Position numbers and translations under genes: made by a program. Positions 6,165 through 13,442 of a DNA stretch of 13,536 nt are shown here, one piece after another; positions within the stretch are counted from its first letter, which is position 1, and the number at the start of each line of letters is the position of its first letter. Below the pieces are notes generated by a model. That model had not been told where the DNA came from and did not search any database. It saw only the letters and a list, made by a program, of their open reading frames with translations. The DNA is from Actinomycetota bacterium (GTDB taxonomy: Bacteria; Actinomycetota; Actinomycetes; S36-B12; CAIYMF01). The stretch lies in contig WLOZ01000020.1 in NCBI GenBank assembly GCA_009699025.1, forward strand, positions 1 to 13,536, written 5' to 3'.

Positions 6165-7135
6165 TGCAGCCCGTGGTCGAATTCAGTGGATTCTCGCTGG
6201 GCCGTGACATTGGCTCCAGTTGGGAGCCATTGGTCACCGACATGACCCTCACTCTGCGGCCGGGGGAGGTCCTCGGACTCGTGGGCGAGAGTGGTTCGGG
6301 CAAGAGCCTGTCCGCCCTGTCTTGTTTGGGCCTGCTCCCGGCGAAGGTTCGACAACTCGGGGGCAGCCTGAGCGTTCTCGGCCGTGACACCTCAGACTTC
6401 AGCGAAGACGACTGGCGCGAGGTACGTGGGGCCCAGGTGTCGATGATCTTCCAGGATCCGATGACCAGCCTGGACCCGTGCTTCACGGTCGGCAGCCAAA
6501 TCGTGGAAACGATCCGGGCTCATGAGTCTGTGTCGACACGGGTTGCTCACAACAGCGCGCTCGAGATGCTGAGGCTGGTCGGGATCACTGACCCGGAGAG
6601 CCGATACGAGGCCTATCCGCACGAACTCTCTGGTGGCCTTCGTCAGCGGGCCATGATCGCTGCCGCCCTCGTGATGAAGCCGAAGGTGCTGGTTGCCGAT
6701 GAGCCGACAACCGCGCTTGATGTCACCACGCAGGCCGCGATCATCGAGTTGGTGCTGGCCCTGCAGCGCGAGATGGGGATGAGCGTGCTGTGGATTTCCC
6801 ATGACCTCGCGGTGGTGGCGAACCTGGCCCACCGGGTAGCGGTGATGTACGCCGGCGAACTGGTGGAGGTTGCCGAGACAGAGAGTCTCTTCGCCCAACC
6901 GAAGCACCCCTACACGCGGGGGCTCATCGACAGCGCTCGCGTGCGAGCGGCGGGGGAGCCGTTCGACTTCATCGCCGGATCGGTGCCCGAGCCCGGCGGC
7001 TGGCCCACTGGCTGCCGATTCTCCCCGCGATGCTCAAGAAGCACGGAAGCGTGCACCGAGCCCGCGACGATGACTGTGTCGGTCACCGAAAGCTGTGTGC
7101 GCTGCCACCATCCCGGCACCGAGGTTCTGGCATGA
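6161..7135 (+). CDS. ABC transporter ATP-binding protein, DppD type
   Basis: This 324-residue cytoplasmic ATPase of the importer has Walker A GESGSGKS at residues 42-49, a Q-loop in MIFQDPMTSLDP, the signature LSGGLRQR, Walker B VLVADEP with the catalytic Glu, the D-loop ALDVT, and the H-loop SHD. The C-terminal extension GCRFSPRC...C...CVRCHHPG matches the cysteine-bearing oligopeptide/dipeptide tail of DppD/OppD proteins, which in some relatives holds an iron-sulfur cluster. The ATG at 6161 overlaps the previous TGA and is preceded by GGGAGG five bases upstream; a second ATG follows immediately. It should dimerise with the next gene product. Confidence 0.95.
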   Translation: MMQPVVEFSGFSLGRDIGSSWEPLVTDMTLTLRPGEVLGLVGESGSGKSLSALSCLGLLPAKVRQLGGSLSVLGRDTSDFSEDDWREVRGAQVSMIFQDPMTSLDPCFTVGSQIVETIRAHESVSTRVAHNSALEMLRLVGITDPESRYEAYPHELSGGLRQRAMIAAALVMKPKVLVADEPTTALDVTTQAAIIELVLALQREMGMSVLWISHDLAVVANLAHRVAVMYAGELVEVAETESLFAQPKHPYTRGLIDSARVRAAGEPFDFIAGSVPEPGGWPTGCRFSPRCSRSTEACTEPATMTVSVTESCVRCHHPGTEVLA

Positions 7136-7902
7136 GTCCGCTGGTGGTGGTCGAGTCACTCGTCAAGGAGTTTCCAAGCTCAGAAGGCGCGGCTCGCCGG
7201 GCTGTTGACGAGGTGTCCTTCAGCGTCGACGAGCGTGAGATATTCGGAATCGTCGGTGAGAGCGGAAGCGGGAAGACCACGGTGGCGCGCGTTCTTCTGC
7301 ACCTGACGAGGCCGACATCGGGACGTGTCACGGTGGCCGGGATCGACCCGTGGAATAGCACCCGCGAAGAGCGTCGGCGCTACCACGAGGTCATTCAGGT
7401 GGTGTTCCAGGACCCCTACTCGTCGATGGACCCGAGGATGCGCGTTGGTGCCGTGGTCTCCGAAGGCCTGCGGTCGCGTCGTACTCACGACCGGCCCGTG
7501 CCCACAGTGACCGAACTCCTCGATCTGGTGGGGCTCCCGGCGTCGTATGCAGGCCTGTATCCGCACGAGTTGTCGGGGGGCCAACGTCAGCGGGCTGCGA
7601 TCGCGCGTGCTCTCGCAATGGGTCCGCAGGTGCTCGTCGCGGACGAGCCAGTGAGCGCACTCGACGTGTCGATGCGTGGGCAGGTGCTCAACTTGCTCAC
7701 TTCGCTGCAGGTCGAACTCGGCCTCACCGTCATCTTCATCAGTCACGATCTCGGCATCGTGCAACAAATGTGCAACCGCGTGGCCGTGATGCACCTTGGT
7801 CGTGTGGTCGAGATGGGCAACCCGGTCGAAACCTTTGAACACCCGACAAACTCGTACACCCAGCAACTGGTCGCATCGGTCCCGAGAGTGCCCACGTCAT
7901 GA
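7132..7902 (+). CDS. ABC transporter ATP-binding protein, DppF type, short form
   Basis: This is the second ATPase of the importer, 256 residues. It has Walker A GESGSGKT (residues 42-49), Q-loop VVFQDPYSSMDP, signature LSGGQRQR, Walker B VLVADEP, D-loop ALDVS and an H-loop SHD. The frame is open upstream to 7030, but the ATG at 7132 overlaps the previous stop as ATGA, has GAGG seven bases upstream, and gives the normal DppF N-terminus. The protein ends soon after HPTNSYTQQLVASVP and lacks the C-terminal Cys-rich peptide-transporter tail that many DppF/OppF proteins carry, so it is shorter than usual while its nucleotide-binding core is complete. Confidence 0.94.
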   Translation: MSPLVVVESLVKEFPSSEGAARRAVDEVSFSVDEREIFGIVGESGSGKTTVARVLLHLTRPTSGRVTVAGIDPWNSTREERRRYHEVIQVVFQDPYSSMDPRMRVGAVVSEGLRSRRTHDRPVPTVTELLDLVGLPASYAGLYPHELSGGQRQRAAIARALAMGPQVLVADEPVSALDVSMRGQVLNLLTSLQVELGLTVIFISHDLGIVQQMCNRVAVMHLGRVVEMGNPVETFEHPTNSYTQQLVASVPRVPTS

Positions 7903-8585
7903 ACACTCACGAGTCGTCAACCACGGTGATCGAGCTCGCGCTCGAGTCCGGAACAACGTGCATCGGCGAGTTGAGATCGGTCGACAGTCCACAGGCTGTC
8001 TGCCTGCTTCTGCACGATCGGCACGCCGACATCGACCACATGCGAATCTTGGCCGACTCGGTGGTGCGCTACTCGATGACCGCCCTGCTGATTGACTTGC
8101 CTGGCCATGGGCTCAGCGATGGCGACCTTGCGGCCGATGGGGCATCGGCTATCGACCTCGCGATGGGATATAGCGCGACGGTGGCCCATCCACTGTGCAT
8201 CATTGCTGAGGGCTCCAGCGCTGATCTTCTCCTCCGGTCCCAGCCCTCCGTGCTCGTCGCTGCCTACGCCATGATTTCGCCCCGCTCAGACATCACTGAA
8301 GAGGAATTCGACTCTTCGCCCTGGAAGTCAACGCCCTCGATCACGGTGCTCGATCCGCATGACGCGGTGGCAGATTCCGTAGCTGCCCTGGTCGCGCGGC
8401 GGACGCGTGCCGCGGCGGTCAGGGTGTTTGCACACAAGACGGGAACGCTTGGAAGTGGCCGGGCCTCCTGGCCACTGCAGACCGCGCAGTCATCGGCCCA
8501 GTTTCTGGCTGAACACGCAGCCTTCAGCCGCGCCGCCCACCCCGCTAATCCATACGAAAGCGTCACACCCGAGGGGGCGGAATGA
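7899..8585 (+). CDS. Small alpha/beta-hydrolase-fold protein with an altered nucleophile elbow
   Basis: This 228-residue protein resembles the alpha/beta hydrolase fold. VCLLLHDRHAD (residues 34-44) occupies the strand-3/oxyanion position, where HG motifs are usual. IDLPGHGLSDG (65-75) is a clear fold marker. GSSAD (105-109) takes the place of GxSxG with Ser107 as the candidate nucleophile, but the final Gly is Asp. VLDPHDAV near 148-155 and AHKTG near 182 could supply the acid and histidine. The cap region is very short. The ATG at 7899 overlaps the ATPase stop; the ribosome site is poor, so coupling is likely. The last eight codons and the TGA lie in and between the arms of a perfect inverted repeat. 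It sits directly before an acetoin-dehydrogenase-like E1 pair, and known AcoC E2 subunits carry an alpha/beta hydrolase domain, so a linked role is conceivable; it has no lipoyl domain. Catalytic activity is uncertain. Confidence 0.75.
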   Translation: MNTHESSTTVIELALESGTTCIGELRSVDSPQAVCLLLHDRHADIDHMRILADSVVRYSMTALLIDLPGHGLSDGDLAADGASAIDLAMGYSATVAHPLCIIAEGSSADLLLRSQPSVLVAAYAMISPRSDITEEEFDSSPWKSTPSITVLDPHDAVADSVAALVARRTRAAAVRVFAHKTGTLGSGRASWPLQTAQSSAQFLAEHAAFSRAAHPANPYESVTPEGAE

Positions 8586-8605
8586 CGCTTTCGTATGGAT
8601 TAGCG
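8543..8605. repeat. Perfect 23-bp inverted repeat around the hydrolase stop codon
   Basis: The arm at 8543-8565 (begins CGCTAATCCATACG, ends AGCGTCA) is the exact reverse complement of 8583-8605, with a 17-base loop. The TGA stop of the hydrolase gene is the first three bases of the right arm. In RNA this would be a very stable stem. No T-run follows, and the E1 operon half starts 73 bases later, so an mRNA-stability, processing or attenuation role is more likely than full termination. I see no transposase or target duplication. Confidence 0.85.
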
Positions 8606-8643
8606 AGTCAGGGTGAGCGTGGGTTGGCGCCTCCGGGAATCTA

Positions 8644-8659
8644 CTCGAGGGCGCTCGAG
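8644..8659 (+). other. Hairpin in the leader of the E1 alpha gene
   Basis: CTCGAG-GGCG-CTCGAG gives a six-pair stem with a four-base loop, ending a few bases before the purine-rich ribosome site of the E1 alpha gene (8662-8676). It is the second stem in the 93-base gap at 8586-8678, after the long repeat. It could modulate translation or protect the 5' end of a processed message. Otherwise I see nothing in this gap. Confidence 0.3.
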
Positions 8660-8678
8660 GACAGGAAGGTGAGGGGTT

Positions 8679-9626
8679 ATGACGGCTGAGGAATCACGCA
8701 ACGCAGCATCGTTGGACTATCGCGACATGCTTCGAATCCGGCTCATGGAGGAGGAGGTGATGCGATGTGTTCAAGACGGCAGAATCACCGGTTCGACCCA
8801 CCTGTGCATCGGACAGGAGGCGATCCCGGTAGGTGTGTGTCGCGCCCTTGATCCCCGCGATCCTGTGGTCGCCACCTACCGCGGCCACGGCTGGGCACTG
8901 GCCAAGGGAGTATCTCCAGTTCAACTCGCGGCCGAGGTGATGGGCCGTGACTCCGAGCTCAATGGTGGGCGCGGAGGCTCGGCCTACCTGTCGGCACCCG
9001 CGCACGCGTTCATGGGGGAGAACTCGATTGTCGGTGCCGGTGTCCCGGTGACTCTGGGACTGGCCATGGCCCACCAACGCCGCGCAACAGGCCTCGTTCC
9101 CGCCGTGTCGATCGGCGACGGCGCGATGAATCAGGGCAACGTACATGAGGCACTCAACATGGGGTCTGTGCTCGGAGTCCCTTTCATCGTGGTGGTCGAG
9201 AACAACGGCTACGTCGAGATGACAACGTCGGACCTTCTCACGGCGGTACCCGCCGCCGCTCGCGCAGCGGCCTACGCGATGAGAGCGATCGAGGTCGATG
9301 GCAACGATCCCTCGGCAGTGGCCGACGCGGCGCGAGAGGCCCGCGCCTTCGCCTTGGCAGAAAGCCGCCCGGTCATGCTCGAGGCGCATACCAAGCGGCT
9401 CGGTGGGCACTACTCGGGCGACGCTCAGATGTACCGGCCGGCAGGTGAGGTCGATCTGTGGCGCGCTTTCGATCCCCTCCCGAAATGTCGTGCGCTTCTT
9501 GACCCGGCCGATGCCGAGGAAATCGACGCAGCGGTGGCCACCGAGGTTGCTGAATCGTTTCGGCGGGCGGCCGAGATGCCCTTCCCATCCGCTTCGGAGG
9601 TGATGGCTCATGTCCGCGCACACTGA
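8679..9626 (+). CDS. Thiamine-diphosphate dehydrogenase E1 component, alpha subunit (acetoin dehydrogenase-like)
   Basis: This 315-residue alpha subunit belongs to a two-chain ThDP E1 enzyme that cleaves or decarboxylates a 2-oxo acid or an alpha-hydroxyketone. The ThDP/Mg motif runs from GDG (146-148) to ENN (174-176), with N-Q-G-x-x-H-E-A-L-N between. THLCIGQEAIPVG (40-52), ATYRGHGWALAKG (65-77) and GGRGGSAYLS (96-105) are recognisable family blocks; the last is usually GGSMH, so the Met-His pair is replaced by Ala-Tyr. GHYSGDAQMYR near the end matches the acetoin-dehydrogenase (AcoA) version of that loop rather than the pyruvate dehydrogenase one. The protein is shorter than most pyruvate or branched-chain E1 alpha chains, again like AcoA. 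The ATG follows a purine-rich site (AGGAAGGTGAGGGG). It overlaps the beta-subunit gene by 17 bases. The true substrate is unproven. Confidence 0.9.
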   Translation: MTAEESRNAASLDYRDMLRIRLMEEEVMRCVQDGRITGSTHLCIGQEAIPVGVCRALDPRDPVVATYRGHGWALAKGVSPVQLAAEVMGRDSELNGGRGGSAYLSAPAHAFMGENSIVGAGVPVTLGLAMAHQRRATGLVPAVSIGDGAMNQGNVHEALNMGSVLGVPFIVVVENNGYVEMTTSDLLTAVPAAARAAAYAMRAIEVDGNDPSAVADAAREARAFALAESRPVMLEAHTKRLGGHYSGDAQMYRPAGEVDLWRAFDPLPKCRALLDPADAEEIDAAVATEVAESFRRAAEMPFPSASEVMAHVRAH

Positions 9627-10599
9627 TGATCACGAGGTGACCTACATCCGGGCCGTGAATCATGCCCTAGACGACGCTCTGGCAGCTGACGAGTCGGTGA
9701 TCCTCTACGGCGAAGATGTCGGAATTCCCAATGGGCCCTACGGTGCGTCGAAGGGCCTGCGCGCGCTGTACGGCGACCGCGTGTTCGACACCCCTATTTC
9801 AGAGTCGGCCATGATCGGCGCGGCGCTCGGCGCGTCGATGGGGGGACTCCGCCCGGTGGTCGAAGTGATGTTCGCCGACTTCCTACTCGTCGCGATGGAC
9901 CAGGTGATCAACCAGATCGCCAACACTCGCTACGTCTCCCGCGGGCAAATCACAGCCCCCCTGGTAATTCGCACCCAGCAGGGCAGCACGCCTGGGTCGT
10001 GTGCCCAGCACAGCAAGAGCCTGGAGGCGATGTTCGCCCACATCCCGGGCCTGCTGGTCGCGGTTCCCTCGACTCCGCAGGACGCCTATTCGATCTTGCG
10101 CGGCGCCATCGACAGCGACGACCCGGTGATGGTGTTTGAGTCGCGACGCCTGTACCCCTCCAAAGGCACACTGCAACGTGATCCGGATCCGCGCATCGGC
10201 ATCGCAGATGTGGTGCGTCCGGGGAACGACGTCACAGTGGTGACGTGGGGAACCTGTCGCCCGCTCTGTGAGCAGGCGGCGACAACGCTCGCCGGTCAAG
10301 GAGTCGACTGCGAAGTCATCGACCTTCGGTGGATCTCTCCGTGGGACTCAACCACGGTGATCGACTCGGTGGCCCGAACTGGCCGGTTGGTCGTTGCGCA
10401 CGAGGCCGTGCAGAACGCGGGTTTCGGGGCTGAGGTCGTGACCACCGTTGTGGAGGCACTCGGCCCTCGGCTGCTGGCTGCTCGACGCGTGGCAACGCTG
10501 TCGGCACCGATGCCGGCCTCCCCTCTCCTCTCAGCCCAACTTCTGCCGTCGGCAGACAGTATCGCCCGAGCCATTCTCGACACGATCGGAGAACAGTGA
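9610..10599 (+). CDS. Thiamine-diphosphate dehydrogenase E1 component, beta subunit (acetoin dehydrogenase-like)
   Basis: This 329-residue beta subunit partners the preceding alpha chain in an alpha2-beta2 enzyme whose active sites lie at the interface. VILYGEDVG (30-38), the DTPISE motif with Glu65 (expected to activate the aminopyrimidine of ThDP), VVEVMFADFLLVAMDQVINQIA (83-104), and CAQHSKSLEAMFAHIPGL with His134 at the active-site position are all present. The C-terminal transketolase-like domain contains VTVVTWGT, DLRWISPWD and VVAHEAVQNAGFGAEV. The ATG at 9610 has GGAGG nine bases upstream, inside the end of the alpha gene. Length is normal for the family. No E2 or E3 gene follows in the window, so either these lie elsewhere or the enzyme works with a different acceptor. 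The 12 bases before the SDR start resemble those before the amidohydrolase. Confidence 0.92.
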   Translation: MSAHTDDHEVTYIRAVNHALDDALAADESVILYGEDVGIPNGPYGASKGLRALYGDRVFDTPISESAMIGAALGASMGGLRPVVEVMFADFLLVAMDQVINQIANTRYVSRGQITAPLVIRTQQGSTPGSCAQHSKSLEAMFAHIPGLLVAVPSTPQDAYSILRGAIDSDDPVMVFESRRLYPSKGTLQRDPDPRIGIADVVRPGNDVTVVTWGTCRPLCEQAATTLAGQGVDCEVIDLRWISPWDSTTVIDSVARTGRLVVAHEAVQNAGFGAEVVTTVVEALGPRLLAARRVATLSAPMPASPLLSAQLLPSADSIARAILDTIGEQ

Positions 10600-10601
10600 C
10601 C

Positions 10602-11411
10602 ATGAGTTGCAAACGCCTCGTTGGCAAGACTGCCCTCATCACGGGAGGGGCGAGCGGCGTGGGTCGCGCCACGGCCCACCGCTTCGGACAGGAGGGGGTG
10701 GCCAATCTGATCCTCGCCGACAGGAACCCGCAGATGCTGCCCACTGTTGTCGAGGAGGTTCGGCTCGCCACGGGTGCCAATGTGCTGGGCGTGCTGGGAG
10801 ACGTGTCCGTTGATGCCGACTGCGAGCGTTTCATCACCACGGCGGTGAGTGACTTCGGTGGGCTCGACATCATGGTGAGCAACGCGCCGGCCCACTCCTC
10901 TGCGCCCTTCCTCGAGATGGAGCGCGATGACTGGGATCGCGTGATGGCGGTGATGCTCCGAGCGAGTTTCGTGCTTGGTCAGTTGGCGGCGCGCTCGATG
11001 GTTGAACGAGGAACCGGAGGCTCGATTCTGTACACCTCCTCGGTCTCGGCGCTCGGCGCCTCGATCACCTACGCCCATTACGGCGCAGCGAAGGCGGGCA
11101 TCGTCAACTTGGTGCAGACCATGGCGATCGAACTCGTCGACCACGGAATTCGCGTGAATTCGGTGAGCCCCGGGCCGCTGGACACACCGCAGTCGCGCGA
11201 TGTCCTCGGCAGTGACGAGGCCATGGAGGCTGCGCGCAAGCACTGGCCGCTGGTTCCGATGAAGCGGTTGGGCAAGCCGGAGGAGATCGCGGCCACCTAT
11301 GCCTTCCTTGCCTCAGAAGACGCCGGATACATCACCGGGCAGAACATCATCGTCGACGGTGGGCTACGTGCCCATTCCTACTCAATCCCTGAGGAGCTGA
11401 TCGCCAAATGA
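10602..11411 (+). CDS. Short-chain dehydrogenase/reductase (classical SDR)
   Basis: This 269-residue NAD(P)-dependent oxidoreductase has a Rossmann fold with TGGASGVG (residues 14-21), Asp41 at the end of strand 2 suggesting NAD(H), GDVS (67-70), and SNAPA (94-98) in place of the usual NNAG. The catalytic residues are Ser148, Tyr161 and Lys165 (Y-G-A-A-K), and the C-terminal IIVDGG is typical. The fourth tetrad residue, an Asn normally in the vN(l) motif of helix 4, appears as Met119 in AVMLRASF. The ATG at 10602 is preferred; a GTG at 10596 lies only four bases from the GGAG site. The E1 beta TGA ends two bases before the ATG. It probably oxidises an alcohol or reduces a ketone of the pathway; in acetoin-type routes such an enzyme can interconvert diketone, hydroxyketone and diol, but this is inference. 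Confidence 0.93.
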   Translation: MSCKRLVGKTALITGGASGVGRATAHRFGQEGVANLILADRNPQMLPTVVEEVRLATGANVLGVLGDVSVDADCERFITTAVSDFGGLDIMVSNAPAHSSAPFLEMERDDWDRVMAVMLRASFVLGQLAARSMVERGTGGSILYTSSVSALGASITYAHYGAAKAGIVNLVQTMAIELVDHGIRVNSVSPGPLDTPQSRDVLGSDEAMEAARKHWPLVPMKRLGKPEEIAATYAFLASEDAGYITGQNIIVDGGLRAHSYSIPEELIAK

Positions 11412-12151
11412 AGATCAACGAGCACCTGTACGTCGTCGGAGGCGGCGACTACGGGTACAACCTGTCGAACAGGCTCGACAGCAACAGTTACGTGCTCGAT
11501 GTCGGTGGAGAGCTGTGGATGATCGATGCGGGCTTCGATGGAGGAGAGCGCGTCCTCGCGAACATCAAGAACGATGGCCTCGACCCTGCTGCCATCACTC
11601 GCATCTTCGTTACCCATTACCACGCTGACCACGCTGGGGCGCTCGCGTACATGCGCAAGACGATCGGCGACCACGTGCAGATCGCGATCTCCGAGCTGGA
11701 GGCTCCGGCAGTGCGCGAGGCCGATGAGGAGACCACCGGCTTGAAGTGGGCCAAGTCCTTCGGGTTCTACCCGAGTGATTTCATCTGGGAGCCCTGCGAC
11801 ATTGATGTGGAGCTCACCCACAACCAAACGGTGAAGACGGGCGATTTCGAGATCACCGCGATTCTCACCAACGGACACTGCAATGGACACATGAACTTCC
11901 TGGTGAGCGGCGAGGGTAAGAGCTACCTCTTCAGTGGTGACCATGTCTTCTGGGGCGGAAAGATCATCCTTCAGAACGTGGCTGACTCCAGTGTCCAGGA
12001 TTACGCGGCCTCGATGAACAAGCTGCTGGAGTACGAGTTTCAGGCATTGATGCCTGGGCATCTGAACTTCTCGCTTGAGAATGGTCGCCGGCATGTGCAG
12101 TCGGCCGCCGACCAGTTCAACCGGATCGGGCTTCCACCCAGCCTGCTGTGA
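11408..12151 (+). CDS. Metallo-beta-lactamase-fold hydrolase
   Basis: This 247-residue MBL-fold enzyme has a complete metal site: THYHADH with His70, His72, Asp74 and His75, His157 in GHCNGH, Asp178 in SGDH, and His218 in MPGH. That pattern fits a binuclear zinc (or iron) hydrolase of the glyoxalase II/lactonase-like group. The sequence starts with INEHLYVVGGG and SNSYVLDVGGELWMIDAG, the normal first strands. The usual TPGHTPGH is NGHCNGH here. The ATG overlaps the SDR stop as ATGA, with GGAG 11 bases upstream. Substrates of the fold include thioesters, lactones, beta-lactams and phosphoesters. In this operon, hydrolysis of a lactone or thioester intermediate is plausible but not shown. Confidence 0.92.
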   Translation: MKINEHLYVVGGGDYGYNLSNRLDSNSYVLDVGGELWMIDAGFDGGERVLANIKNDGLDPAAITRIFVTHYHADHAGALAYMRKTIGDHVQIAISELEAPAVREADEETTGLKWAKSFGFYPSDFIWEPCDIDVELTHNQTVKTGDFEITAILTNGHCNGHMNFLVSGEGKSYLFSGDHVFWGGKIILQNVADSSVQDYAASMNKLLEYEFQALMPGHLNFSLENGRRHVQSAADQFNRIGLPPSLL

Positions 12152-12203
12152 AATCCGGCTCGAAAACGTGTCAGGCGAACAATTCCTCGGGAGAGCAGTG
12201 ACC

Positions 12204-13442
12204 ATGAAGCAGATAGGTGTGTGGGTGCTGCAGCCCGAGTGCCTCATGCTGCCGTCGGGCGAATTGGTGTCGCAGCACGACCTCCTCGTTGAGGGTGATC
12301 AGATCGCGGCGATCGTCCCCCGGGGTCGTGTGCCTGAGGGGGCGGTCGTCCACGAGGCGACGGGCATGACGCTGCTTCCCGGACTCATCGACAGCCATGT
12401 GCATCTGACGTTCAGCGCTGACGGCGATATGGTCCGCCATCTGGTCGAGGAAGGCCCCGCGGCCCAGACGGAGCGGGCCTTGGACAACGCTCGGCGGACG
12501 ATTGTTGGAGGCGTCACCACGGTCTTCGATTGCGGTGGTCGAACTGATGTGATGCTCGCTGTGCGCGAGGCGCTGTCCGGTGAGGGCGCTCAGGGACCGA
12601 CCACGCTGGTCAGCGGCGCGCCAATCACCACGAGCGAGGGGCACTGCCATTGGCTGGGTGGTGGTGCCGACAGTGAGGACGAGGTTCTGGCGATGGCCCG
12701 CGCACTCGCCGCCGCTGGCGTCGACATGGTCAAGATCATGCTCACGGGAGGCAACGTCACCCACGGTAGTAACCCTCGAATGCTGCAGTATCCACTCGAT
12801 CTCCTCAAGGCCCTCAGCGGCGTGTGTCGAGAACTTGGCCTACCGCTGGTGGTGCACGCTCACACCGAGGCAGCCGTTCTGATGGCGGCGTCGGCGGGGG
12901 CCCAGGTTGTGGTGCACGCCACCTGCCAGAACGGTGATGGCGAGATCTCGCTGGCGGAGCCGACGGTTGCAGCACTCCTCGACAGCGGAATAGTGGTCGA
13001 TGCCACCGTTACCGTCGGCGCACTGACCGACTTCCCTGGCGCAACCCCTCGCGCCGCCTATCGCCACGAGCAGCGCCGGGCAATGCTCCCCGTGTTCGCG
13101 CGGCTTGCCGTGGCAGGAGTGCCGCTCTTGGCGGGCACTGATGCCGGAGTGCCTGGTGTGCAGCCGGGTCGAGTGGGCGACGCCGTGATCGCCCTCCATC
13201 GAGAGGTCGGAATAGACCTCTCCGCTGCCCTGCTCGCCGCAACGCGTACACCCGCAGAAGTGTTGGGCCGTGGGGGTCAGGTGGGCTCGCTCGCAGTTGG
13301 CATGCAGGCCGATCTCCTCCTGGTGAACGGTGATGTGCGCACCGACGTCGAGGCGATGCGCCGCGTGCATTCGGTCTGGCGCGGCGGGCGCATGGTGGTG
13401 TCTGCGGGTGCGCTGCTCCCCGTTCCCGAGGCGCGAATGTGA
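12204..13442 (+). CDS. Metal-dependent amidohydrolase (imidazolonepropionase/Xaa-Pro dipeptidase-like)
   Basis: This 412-residue amidohydrolase has the composite beta-sandwich (residues 1-55 and the end) around a TIM barrel. Metal ligands are visible as HxH in LIDSHVHL (His65, His67), Lys177 in DMVKIMLTGG (candidate carboxylated lysine), His218/His220 in VVHAHT, His238 in VVVHAT, and Asp313 in LAGTDAG. This layout matches the COG1228 group, which includes imidazolonepropionases and Xaa-Pro or Xaa-Arg/Lys carboxypeptidases. The frame is open upstream to 12075, but the ATG at 12204 starts the first strand of the fold and has GGGAG ten bases upstream; a GTG at 12198 is too close to that site. 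A 52-base gap separates it from the MBL gene. With a peptide-type importer in the same operon, cleavage of an amide, cyclic amide or dipeptide is a fair guess. The stop overlaps the next GTG. Confidence 0.93.
   Translation: MKQIGVWVLQPECLMLPSGELVSQHDLLVEGDQIAAIVPRGRVPEGAVVHEATGMTLLPGLIDSHVHLTFSADGDMVRHLVEEGPAAQTERALDNARRTIVGGVTTVFDCGGRTDVMLAVREALSGEGAQGPTTLVSGAPITTSEGHCHWLGGGADSEDEVLAMARALAAAGVDMVKIMLTGGNVTHGSNPRMLQYPLDLLKALSGVCRELGLPLVVHAHTEAAVLMAASAGAQVVVHATCQNGDGEISLAEPTVAALLDSGIVVDATVTVGALTDFPGATPRAAYRHEQRRAMLPVFARLAVAGVPLLAGTDAGVPGVQPGRVGDAVIALHREVGIDLSAALLAATRTPAEVLGRGGQVGSLAVGMQADLLLVNGDVRTDVEAMRRVHSVWRGGRMVVSAGALLPVPEARM

Noticed and set aside
7030..7131. N-terminal extension of the second ATPase from 7030
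   Set aside because: It overlaps the Cys-bearing tail of the first ATPase; the ATG at 7132 has an ATGA overlap and a ribosome site and gives the standard N-terminus.
8543..8605. The 23-bp inverted repeat as a Rho-independent terminator
   Set aside because: No T-run follows the right arm, and the next gene begins within 75 bases in the same direction, so complete termination there is unlikely.
8543..8605. The inverted repeat as terminal repeats of an insertion sequence or an integron attC site
   Set aside because: Only 17 bases lie between the arms, there is no transposase nearby, and no attC core sequences are present.
8694..9623. A 309-codon open frame on the minus strand opposite the E1 alpha gene
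   Set aside because: The plus strand carries a full ThDP-binding subunit with motifs; the antisense product is low-complexity and resembles nothing.
12075..12203. N-terminal extension of the amidohydrolase from 12075
   Set aside because: It overlaps the end of the MBL-fold gene, lacks a ribosome site, and precedes the true first strand of the fold, which begins at 12204.
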